Assembly: GCA_033964015.1 (NCBI GenBank)
Contig: CM066925.1
Span: forward strand, 13,883,270 to 13,947,269
Length of the DNA stretch: 64,000 nucleotides
Direction: 5' to 3'
DNA from: Scolanthus callimorphus
Taxonomy: Eukaryota; Cnidaria; Anthozoa; Actiniaria; Edwardsiidae
Of this stretch, positions 53,981 through 64,000 are shown piece by piece. How positions within the stretch are numbered: the first letter of the stretch is position 1; each line of letters begins with the position of its first letter. The position numbers and the translations under genes were made by a program. The notes below the pieces were generated by a model. The model worked only from the letters and a program-made list of their open reading frames with translations, was not told the origin of the DNA and searched no databases.

Positions 53981-55350
53981 TAAAAATCGATTACAGACTA
54001 GGGAGGGGTGGGCCGTGGGCCCTGCTCAGGGGCCCTGCCTTAGCACAACTTGGCGCATCGTAAAAACATAAAAATGTTTTTTTTTTGCGATCCACGCCAA
54101 ACTTTGTTCTTTTCAAGCAATTTGGAAAAGTTGCCCTGTTCTATCAGTTCTATATTTATTCTTCATTTTTTGGTGGTGTGAGATACAGTATAGGAAAGTG
54201 CGGTCGATGGTTAGCCACGTTGCTTGATTTTGCGGTCACAGTTTCATGTCAGATAATCACGAAATTTGAGCAAAGCAATAACAGCGCTGTAAAAACGTCG
54301 GAAATCATCTTTTCAATCCTGGTAACAAAGACTATTTCTCTTGGTTTTCACCTTAGCTGATTACATACAGGCGGGACGTTCCCTGTGTTTTTACACGTCC
54401 TATGAATCATCGGCCGAGTTATTCATGCAATTAGGGTTTTAGAATACTAGCCTTTGGCGAGCAGCGCGATATTTTGCGACACGGGGCACTTTTGTATTTG
54501 CGACGGCGATCAGCGAGAGTTTTTTGCAGGCGCGCCTAAGATGACAGTGCGCGCAGCATTCGAGCAGTAACTAAAAACTGCCACCACATCCGAATTTTGA
54601 GGGACCATTTATAACCCTTAAATTGCCGAAGTGTCCGAAATATCCATCGCATATCAATCTAAAAGTTATCAGCAACCTGTGAAAGGTATCTGATCAACTT
54701 TGTTCAATATCGACGCAGCTATAAGGGCCAATAATGCATGAGGGAAGACCACGCATTATAAAATTAAAATGTTTGATAGCTTGAGAAAAGCACATTTTCT
54801 CGCGTGCCACCCAAATTGTGGAAAACTTCCCATCGATTAGTTTTTTTAACCAGGGAAGTTCACGTTTTAGAAATAGTCAAACTAAATTGCAAAATAGGCT
54901 TTTTCCACTGGCAGATTCTTATGATCGTCGTGGAGTGTTCTTTAACTTTATATGGTATAATTGCCAAGTATTAGTTACCATCCAAGTTGCTAAGACATAG
55001 TGAGGAACAGACTAGGAACAGATGATCAGCCAATGGAGTTCGATTGGCAACAGGACTAACAACTAATATAAGAGTTTCTGCTTTGATTCTCTGTATATTG
55101 CAATCCCGAGAATCCGGAGCGACAGGCGCTCTGCACTTTATCGTGAGGTCTGCGAGATTTTGTTCTTCGATAACTAATTGCCGAAAAAGTGTTTGGACTT
55201 GTAAAATGTAACCAAATTTGATACTACAAGTACTGCTTTCCTACTTTATCCTATATTAGTGACAAGCGCTGTTAGTGCTAGTCGATGGTATTTACTTAAA
55301 AATAGACAACTATAATGATAATGCAGAGTCCATAGTCAAAATAAACTTAC

Positions 55351-55626
55351 TTCTTGACTGGAATGACTTGCTGCGTGTAACTTTGGCTGTCTTCGAGCCT
55401 TGAATTTCTTTCGCTTTTTCCCGTCGCTTCTCGCCTTGCAGTGTAAATGCTCTAGTGAGCCTTGGAGAACGGGACAGCCTAGGGGATCGGGAATTAGAGG
55501 TTTTCTTTCGAAACACGGTGAATTTGGCGCGCTTCTAGATTTGAAGAGTCTCGCGTCCGGTGGTGGCATGTAGTCATTGCTCTTGGGCCCCGGTTTGCTG
55601 CAATGTTCATGGTATATAGAAGGCAT
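55351..55626 (-). CDS. first coding exon, unidentified minus-strand transcript
   Basis: ATG at 55624-55626 opens 92 codons to a strong donor, GAA|GTAAGT (phase 0). The protein begins MPSIYHEHCSKPGPKSNDYM, has FKSRSAPNSPCFERKP, and ends basic (KKRKKFKARRQPK). A good acceptor tract (TTTTATTTCCACAG) lies just before the ATG, so a 5' non-coding exon is likely. A second frame is open over the last 165 bp but is closed upstream by TAG. It could be an alternative 5' exon of LIM-RASSF (phase 0 would fit exon 3, but that would break the LIM domain) or a separate gene whose next exon I cannot find. Family not recognised. Confidence 0.5.
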
Positions 55627-55699
55627 TTTGCTGTGGAAATAAAAATAATTCATTGAAATTTGTTTAGAACCGGACGTTTTGTGTAGCTTATAAATGAGT

Positions 55700-58600
55700 G
55701 ATACTGTGGCTGCCGAGGGTGTCTAGAGAACTGGTCACGTGGTGTGTCTCCAGTCACCCGCGTGGTAAGACCTGTAAATCGGTCGGTTGTTATGCACAGA
55801 TTGTTAGCAGGAGGGCGAAACGTACTGCGCATGCCTTTTCCGCTTTCCACAAGCGGATCATAGTAATTGTTTACACATTGCTATCATTATTGCTGGATTT
55901 TAGGTGCGCCAGTTTCTGTGCTACTTATACCCCATCAAAACCATGTTTAGTTAAACAAGGTTTTTCTTCGCCTCACATCATGGCAAGTTTATTACTGCGA
56001 TAACTCTTACTAGCTAAATGATCACTTAGTAACATGTAAAGTACAGTCTATTCGGTTTTGTCCTTGGAACTGTCTCCTCTTTGGAGATAAGGATTTAAAC
56101 CAGTTTAATTAAACTACCTTTAAACTGGTTTAAGCGCCGGTGTGAATGGGGTATTACTTTGAAGTAAAACCATCACAACACGCAATGCACTGTGGGTACT
56201 TGTTGTTCGACTGAAAAATTCAAAATGTGCGTCTTTTCAAGAAAGTTACAAAACCTATTTAACCTATTTTGCCAAAAAAAAAGCTTACTTATACCAAGAG
56301 TGGATTACCAAGAGTTTCCATATTTACTATGTACGCCCGAATCATAGTCAGAAAAGTGTCTGTTTTTAGAACTAGGATGCCCGCGTAAATTCGTCATCCA
56401 CAGGGTTCCCACTTTCTCGCCACGCGAACAGTTGTGAGATCCAGCCTAAAATTAAATCGCAGATCAATGGAAAAACCGTTAAAATCGCAAAGATAAGGTA
56501 GGATATTCTCTATTTTGTTTGTGTATTGGGTATACGAGCATTCGAGCGTGAGCATTCGAATACTTTCGCGCGCGAAACTCAATCTAAAAATAGACACTTT
56601 TCTGACTGTGATGTGGACAAATACAGTAGGGAAAGATTCTAACTCTTGTTAATCCACTCTTGCTTATACAGAATACAACGGCTTTCTCGTAACGATAATA
56701 AAATGGACGATTACAGCATTTAATGAATGCGCGTGCTGGATGTCGGTAGTTGCGTTACATTTCACGAAGTACGTGACTTGCATGCGCGCGTTGCATCCTG
56801 GTAGTTTTGTTACATTCGAAAGGCATTTCTGAAGAGAAGAGAGCGCGCGCTTGTGGCTGGAATCGTCCATAAGTGTAGCACGTTAAATTCTGATCAATAA
56901 AGCAGTTCCATATGTCATTCAATATTCTTATAACAAGTACACAAATGTCTTTTAAATAGCTTAATTTAATAACAGCATATAGATATTTGTAAATAGATTT
57001 TGTAACTTTCTCGTCATGGAATAGTGGTATAATAAGGCCCATACACAGGCTCAATATTTAGTGGTCGACTATTTTTGTGATAGACAACTTGAACCAGCCA
57101 ATTTCCAAAATCAAACCATTTAGTCATATAAGTTGACGATAGCTACAAAAGTGATCGACTTCGGGATTTTAGTAGTGCTAAAATATGTAATTAGTTAATC
57201 AATTACTAGTCCTTAATGATTTCAATTGTGATAAACTGAAAATTGCGGATCTTAATATTAATCATATTTCCCACATCATCCCACGCACTCAAAAGCCTCT
57301 CTCAAATTTGCACGGTCAGCACGATCTAATAACGCAAATACGGGCGTGAATCATTCATAATGTGAAATGCAGCCAGAATGTTCTAATGACAAAGGTCAAC
57401 ATTACACTGCAATTTTTCCTTCACGACTTAAATTGCTACTGTACATTCATTCCAATAGTAGTATTCATTGTAATCCATGAAAATCTATGTTATGAATTGT
57501 ACAAAAAATGGAGACATTTTTGCAGAATTTTGTTTCTTATCTAAAAAAACAAAATAAATGCATAATAAAGCTCGTTAATAGCATAACTAAGGCGTATATT
57601 GTAGATTTAATTATTCTAGCTATTGTAGGTTTACTGAGAAAAATCTACAATTTCTAATCAATAGATATTACAGATCAGAAGGTAGTTTTCTTATTTGGTT
57701 CATTTTTTTAACAATGCAATTGGCCATTTATAGAAAATATAGTGTTTTCTGGGAACATTTTGATGTAATTACCAAAAGTGTTTCACAGAAGTCACATTAT
57801 AATAAAGATATTCTTCATTTAGGGAGGTTAAAGAGATATATCAAATGGTCACGTTTTGCATCTGACTTCTAGCACGAATACCCGCAGGAAATTTACAGTT
57901 ATACATATTAAATAAGATACCGCTTTAAGATAAAATACGAGGCTTTTTGAAGAATAAGAATCGGAAACTAGAAGCAAAAACCAGGGTTTGTCTTCGAAAT
58001 ATTTAGAGAGAATTACATAGGATTCGGGCAATGACAAAAAGAATGGAATGATCTTATCATTATTGTGTTAGAAGGTGGTGAAATGATGGGAAGTCAGTTT
58101 CTGTTTTAAATAGAACAGCATGTTTTGACTGTGCATGCAATAAACGAAAACATGCAACGAATGGCTTCTCACGCGAGCAAATGATTTATTATTTTCTTCA
58201 TCTAAAAATGTCCTTTTTTAACTAAAATTTCGCACACTTATCTGGAACAGACAGGTTATTTGTTTTTGTTGAGATAAATATAACATTAAAATATCGATAC
58301 ACATTTTGGTCAGCTTTTAAATATAAATGTGACATAGCATGAAATGTTCCTAAACAAAAACTACAACAATATAAGAGAAAGAAGAGATGGAATTATATTA
58401 TCCCACAATTGCAACAAAATATCATGTCAAGGCACACTCTTTAAAATTTTGAAATAATAAAACAAAATGGACTAACATTTCCTTGCAATTTTATTTTAGA
58501 ACAATAGCAGAGAAGGGAAGATTTGAATTCTATTTCGCAGAATTGAAATGTATATTTTATATCAGCATACACTTTCAGGATGATTTTCTACATTAGAAAA

Positions 58601-61300
58601 AATAAAAGATAAATAAATATAGATATATACCAAAGATAAACGTTTTTTTCGACAGAACTGAAGAAAGGTGTTGTGGGAAAAAATAGAAAATTATTTAAAT
58701 ACAAAGAGAAAAGGTTCAGCTTCGGAATTGAAAAGGAAACGAGTGAAATTCATTGTCAGACACAATACTATCTCATATATCACCTGTACTCAGCTATTTT
58801 TCCCGACTAACCATTTTTAGAAGACATCTATAATAATGTGGAAGCTATAATTTTCACTGAGCTAAAAGCAAAAGAAAAGTCTAAGGAGTAACTTGAATAC
58901 AAAAATGAGAAGAGAAAAATGAAAATGTAAACACACTATCAGAAATGCCTCTGAACAAACGAATGAATCACGATGAACAGAGAGCATATAATACTTTAGC
59001 TACATACTTGCTGGAGTTCGACTGTAGGAACGATTTCACTGCTCTTAATATATCCAACATCTTGGTGAATTTTTCCTGATTTCTTGGCTAAATTGGTATA
59101 ATTTTTCGGTTCTTTTAGCTGAGGGATTCGCCTTCTCTCGAAGGCAGATTTTTAAAGGAATTCTTGACGCGTCGCGCGCGCATTGACAACTGTATATGGC
59201 TTGATGAATGAAAACAGAATTGACAGCTGAAATGAATTATGGGAGAATATAAACACAATAATAATTCACGGACTTTTGTCTGTTAAGAAGATGGAAATAT
59301 ACGACGCGCCAATTATACACCGGAAAAAATCGCAATCCCAGACTGCATGATTCGTATTTTATGTAAATGTGGTGAATATAAAGCGATATGAGAGACATTT
59401 CAAGTATTACACCGTTCGTATTTCGATCACGCGGTATTGTTTATAAACTCGTGCTGTGTATTATCGCAAAAAGCCTATCGTTCTATCTATCAAGCTTCAT
59501 AACAGTGCTTGCTATTGACTTTTTGAAAGACTACCATGGCAACTCAGTTAAACATGTTTCTTGAAAACCGAGGCTACAAAAGGAGGACGCCCGACATATT
59601 TTAAAACTTGTAAGCACTAAATGTTTCTGACACTATCTTTTGGCGCCAAATGCTGTGGCTTTCTAATAAAGCGCGCGAAAACGCCGCGTCGCGTCTCCGC
59701 AGTCGATCACGGCGTCTGCTCGTTTGAATAATTTTTTCACTTCCTGGATCCGAGCGAGAACTGTAGGATGTTCATGCCGAGATCACATAGACAATTTATT
59801 ACTTGATTCTAGTATATTACAAGTCAGTGACAATTTTATTTTCTCTGGAAAGATGAAATTAGGATAAAGGCCGGACTCGATAGCGAGTGTTATTCATAAT
59901 TATTTTTTCTTTGGAATGAGACTCCGTTTATTTTTTGCCACCTGCAGGTGCTTGAATGTGAGAGATCTTTCTGCAACAGGTGTTTGGAAATAAGACAACA
60001 ACCAATCTAAAAACTCAAGAGCGAATTGAAAGAAGATGGGAGCTTAGATCTTTGGAAAAAACATACGTATTATGAAACCTGATAATCAGCAATGACAATA
60101 TGCTTGTCGTATATGAACGTCGAAGACAACTAGGGCAACGGAAAAGCGGTTTCAAGTTAAATGAAAACTGAAGAAATTAATCTGGGCCCGTTAAATCGAA
60201 ATTCATTTTTTATCTTAAGTTGAATCACACTTCAAAAAAGCGGCAATCGAAAGATGACTTAGTTAAGATTATAAGAAGAAATAAAAAAACAAAATCACAA
60301 ACGCAAATTCTGTTATGAACAGGGCCCGTACATTCATTCATGAACAAATATCTGGACTGTTTATCATCGAAATTCATTAGATTTTATCTGAATATGCTCG
60401 GTTTCCAGCCTTGGCTGTTGAAGGTGAGCCCGCTAAACCGAGCCTATTATGAATCACACTTCAAAAAAGCGGCAAATCGAAAGATGACTTAGTTACTGGC
60501 CCGATATCGACAAAAACTATTCTTTAGTCGTTCATAAAGTGTCTGTTTTAAATTTCAAAAATAATCTGGCGAAAGTCGGGCGCCATCTTGGATATTCTGG
60601 TCTTGCGGCCTGCGGACGAACCTATCAATGACAATATTGCTTGGTCTCTTCCCGCGAGATGGCGAACTCGCTAAAAACGAGGTTTTCTCGCTAAAAGCAC
60701 TCCAGTGCCTACAGGTAGGCTAATAAACAAAATAGGCATTTGGTTGTAGCATGATGGGATAGCAAGACCGTGTGTCGAAGTAACATATGCTTTGTTATAC
60801 AGTATAGTCGTGAGAAGGAATACCGGATGTCACTGACATTTCGACAGCGGAAGTTATATTCAGAGTAAAGTGGTAGGCACAGCAACAACAAAACAATACA
60901 ATAGAATAATATTATGGTAAAATATTAACCTCCAAACTTGATGTTTATAAACGCCATACAGAGAACGACGGGTAAATAGCGAAATATAAGGTGATAAATC
61001 AGCACTGGACTCGACTTTTTTTTTTTCAGGATTTGTAGAGGATAACCTTTATCAAATTCTTATAGCAACCGTTATTAATAGCTCCAAAAGATTAATCCAT
61101 TTTGCTCTCCCACATAGTAAGCTATACGTGGGACGGCTGTGTTTTCCGGAAGTTCTAATTCCTTCCTTGGGAAGTCACTTGTTTCACAATATATTTTTAG
61201 GCAGTACTTTGAATACTTAAGATTCGAGGGGGTACAGCATGTGCAGAAAAAACATGGATATCACTGATTCAAAACAAAAACATTCATTGAGCTGTTTTAA
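55700..61300. other. long stretch without a supported gene
   Basis: AT-rich sequence. Small features: a hairpin at 56096-56131 (AAACCAGTTTAA and TTTAAACTGGTTT), a doubled GCGCG-rich unit at 56700-56870, and a tandem duplication (GAATCACACTTCAAAAAAGC at 60222 and 60451). Open frames are short and without domain signals. The only exon lies just to the left (55351-55626). Confidence 0.6.
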
Positions 61301-61399
61301 CTGAACTGTTAGTACGAGAAAAAGTGGATAAGAAGAAGAAGGAGGAAGCGGTGGAGGTGGAGGCGAAAAAAAAATACACTCAAACGGTACCCGATCATC

Positions 61400-61760
61400 A
61401 ACATCTCATAATTTTTATATTAAAGAATCAGATTAGATTAGAAGCACGATTTGGCGCAATGGTGTGGAACGATTTGCCAGTGTCCTTGCGAGAGTTTCCA
61501 AGAAGCGTTTCAAAGAAAACTTGCATACCGCCCTAATTGATATTTTATATAGGTATCATGACTACATGGATATCTCTCAAGCCAGGCATGCGCTAAAAAA
61601 ATCGCAGGCCTTGACTCTCCTTTTTTTCCTTTTGACCAACAATAAGTGATGACCATAAAACTGTGCTTTCCTTTTCTTTTTTTCTGAATAAAATAATAAT
61701 CAACTTTAAGCTCTTCTTCCATCTGACCATACATTCAGTGAAACCCCTGAACACAATATA
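61400..61760 (+). pseudogene. 3' end of a non-LTR retrotransposon
   Basis: FGAMVWNDLPVSLREFPRS in one frame continues, after a frameshift near 61500, as KRFKENLHTALIDILYRYHD in another. W-N-x-LP-x-x-R is the usual C-terminal landmark of CR1/L2-type LINE proteins. Only the tail survives. Confidence 0.75.
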
Positions 61761-61869
61761 TATATAAAATACCCTGATATGGCTGGTCCGCCTCGATTAG
61801 GTAGTCTATTTGCAGATCAGCCACTCCTGTAAATGTTTCCAAGCCAAAATAAAAAAGTCTGAAGTCTGC

Positions 61870-62470
61870 GAGGAGGAGGAGGAGGAGGGGAAGAGGAAAA
61901 AGTGAGGAGGAAGAAAAGGGAAAGGCGAGGAAAAGGAGGAAGAGGGGGCGAAGGTGGTGGAGGATGAAAAGTTAAGGAATAGGAGGCGGAAAGAAGAAGG
62001 GACAGAAAAGGGACGACGAGGAGCAGGGGGAATGGGAGGAATACGTTAGGGGAAGCAACAGGAGAGGAAGAGGGGATGGCGAGGAGAAGAAATAGGACGA
62101 AGAGAAGGAGTTAGTGGAGAAGGAGGGGAGGAAAAGGTGAGGAGAAGGAGGAGGGAGAGGAGGAGGAGGAGAAGGAAAAAGAGGAGGAGGAGGAGAAGGA
62201 AAAAGAGGAGGAGAGGAGAAGGAAAAAGAGGAGGAGGAGGAGAAGGAAAAAGAGGAGGAGGAGGAGATGGAAAAAGAGGAGAAGGAGAAGGAGAAGGAAT
62301 AGAGGAGGAGGAGCAGAAGGAAAAAGAGGAGGAGGAGGAAATAGAGGACGTGGAGGAGGAAAAAGAGGAGGAGGAGGAGGAAAACGAGAAGGAGGAAAAC
62401 GAGGAGAATGAAAAGAGGAGGAGTAGGAGGAAAAGAGGAGGTGAAGGAGGAAGAGGAGAAGGAAGAGTAT
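61870..62470 (+). repeat. polypurine (GGA/GAA) tract
   Basis: About 600 bp are almost pure purine on the plus strand, made of irregular GAGGAG, GAAGG and AAAAAGAGGAGG units. The Glu/Arg-rich frame on the plus strand and the Ser/Phe/Leu-rich frame on the minus strand follow from composition alone. Confidence 0.9.
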
Positions 62471-63084
62471 TGGCTGCTAGAACTAACGTAAGAACTGAAG
62501 GAAACCTCTACACAAACAGCAACAACGACCGCGAGATAACACCAAGTGTAACGACAGCAACAAAAAACCCTGTTGCAGAGTGTTGCGTGAATCAGTGACA
62601 TCCATGTTATTTTTTCTGCGCATGCTATACCCCCTCGAATCCAAAATATTCAAAGTACTGCCTAATAAATATTGTGAAACAAGTATAGTGATTTGTTTGA
62701 GGCCATCTATGGCTGGTCGATCAAATGTGGCAACAATGTTAATTCAATTTAAAATAATGATTACAAATTGATTACGTGGCGTTTTCCGTAAGAAGGAAAT
62801 TCCTTGCGATATTTGTTTGATAAACATAATAATGATATTGGTTCACAAATATAATACTTCAGTAAAATGGCCTTCGTCTGTAAGATTATGAGCACCAGCT
62901 GTGTTCGATCTTAAAAACGCTTCCCTTTACAACGTTTTGGGGAAAAAGTCGAACATATTAAATAAGCGTACAAAACGGTTACACCGTTTACCTAAAGCGT
63001 ACAAACATGCACATTCTAAACGATGATCAAAGTTAACTTTTGATAACATGCGCGATAGACGTCATCATGACTAGATAGTAGCCA

Positions 63085-63310
63085 TGAGAAATATTGACCT
63101 GGGAACGTAAAAGACAAACTCCAGTATCACACACACAAAAAATAACTCTATGATTTATTTGTTTGTTTGATTCACAGCCAATTTTGTTAATGTTGTTGAT
63201 GATGATTGTTGATGATGATTGTTGATGATGATAGCACATGCAATAGACATCACCAAGAGAAATATTGACCTGGGAATTTAAAAGACAAACTCCAGCATCT
63301 CACACATTTG
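63085..63310. repeat. duplicated unit with TGTTGATGATGAT minisatellite
   Basis: GAGAAATATTGACCTGGGAA and AAAGACAAACTCCAG occur at 63086 and 63259; between them TGTTGATGATGAT repeats three to four times (63190-63230). Confidence 0.7.
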
Positions 63311-63374
63311 ACTGTTTATTTTATGAATGATAAAAACAGCATCCGTGTTGTTAGACCTAATAATATCCATCTAT

Positions 63375-63670
63375 ACACCATGCCTTCTTATCACCGTATG
63401 CATTGCTACGCGACCTCAAAATTCATGTTGGGCGATTGGCGATTTTTACGCAAGAAAATATTGTTGTCAATTTTCTTGAATCTGAAAGTTAAACATTCGA
63501 GACAGGGAAGCCAAAGGATAGCTTAAAACCATTTTGGTTGATTTTACAATCAATGTCGGCCCACTGAAGTGGCCGAATCCAGCGTTTTGGTTTGATCGAC
63601 GGCTAAACATCGCCCATCGCAACATTGAATTTTGAGGTCGCGTAGCAATGCATACAGTGGTAAGCAACCT
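63375..63670. mobile_element. TIR element, about 300 bp
   Basis: GCATTGCTACGCGACCTCAA on the left is mirrored by TTGAGGTCGCGTAGCAATGC on the right. A third copy of the end sequence (ATTGCTACGCGACCTCAAAA) lies at 48159. Confidence 0.8.
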
Positions 63671-64000
63671 TTTCCTATTTGCCGCGGAGCTCGTCCCTTC
63701 TTCAACACTTTTCGCTTCACTTTGCACTTTATTTGCGTTTCAAGTTTTTTCAATTATTTTTCTTCTCTTTTTTTTCAACTCACTGCCCAAAATACGTCAA
63801 TTGTAGATTAGTCTAGAACTATCTACGGTGTTTTTATTCAAATATCAATAAAGTTTATATCATATGGTTGAATAAATAAATAGTATAGATAGTATCAATT
63901 CAGTCCCCCACATAAGGAATTATATTTGTCTTGATTGCAGTCACAAAGAAATAAAGGTATCCTGCCGCTAAAGAAATCAGACGCAACAATAATAATACAT

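Noticed and set aside
62137..62598. Glu/Arg-rich 153-codon frame, and its Ser/Leu/Phe-rich opposite
   Set aside because: Composition of the polypurine tract explains both; no start context, splice sites or domain.

Overview
The window looks like nuclear DNA of an anthozoan cnidarian, most likely a stony coral. It is AT-rich. Its genes are split into short exons with GT-AG introns, the introns are packed with inverted-repeat transposons, and the domain mix (thrombospondin type 1 plus tandem Calx-beta, and a LIM-containing RASSF) suits an early-branching animal. There are no bacterial operons, and almost no long open frame is a gene. Both main genes had to be assembled exon by exon from splice sites and intron phase.

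Layout. 1-9.3 kb: the first coding exon of an unidentified minus-strand gene (972-1173), then mostly repeats. 9.3-33.6 kb: a plus-strand gene for a secreted-type, single-pass membrane protein with a signal peptide, one TSP1 domain, eleven tandem Calx-beta-like domains, one transmembrane helix and a short, uncertain tail. Each Calx-beta domain is built from two exons with intron phases 1-2-1, so whole units can be duplicated in frame. Repeat units 3-4 and 6-7 and their introns are recent copies.

33.7-53.9 kb: a minus-strand gene, convergent with the first, in 12 coding exons (373 residues). It joins a CRIP-type LIM domain to a RASSF2/4/6-like middle region, a Ras-association domain and a C-terminal SARAH helix. 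I read it as the LIM-RASSF ortholog, a scaffold that can pair with Hippo-type kinases through SARAH. Its introns carry a 1.66 kb near-perfect palindrome, a 5.4 kb long-TIR element with a nested dead LINE, and smaller foldback elements.

55.3-55.6 kb holds one further minus-strand coding exon without a recognised partner. 56-64 kb has no supported gene: it holds AT-rich DNA, a dead LINE tail, a 600 bp polypurine tract and a TIR element.

The two main genes have no obvious shared job. The first is a candidate calcium-dependent adhesion or matrix receptor; the second is an intracellular signalling adaptor. The most notable structures are the two genes, the large foldback elements sitting close to splice sites, and a hexanucleotide array of two pure blocks.
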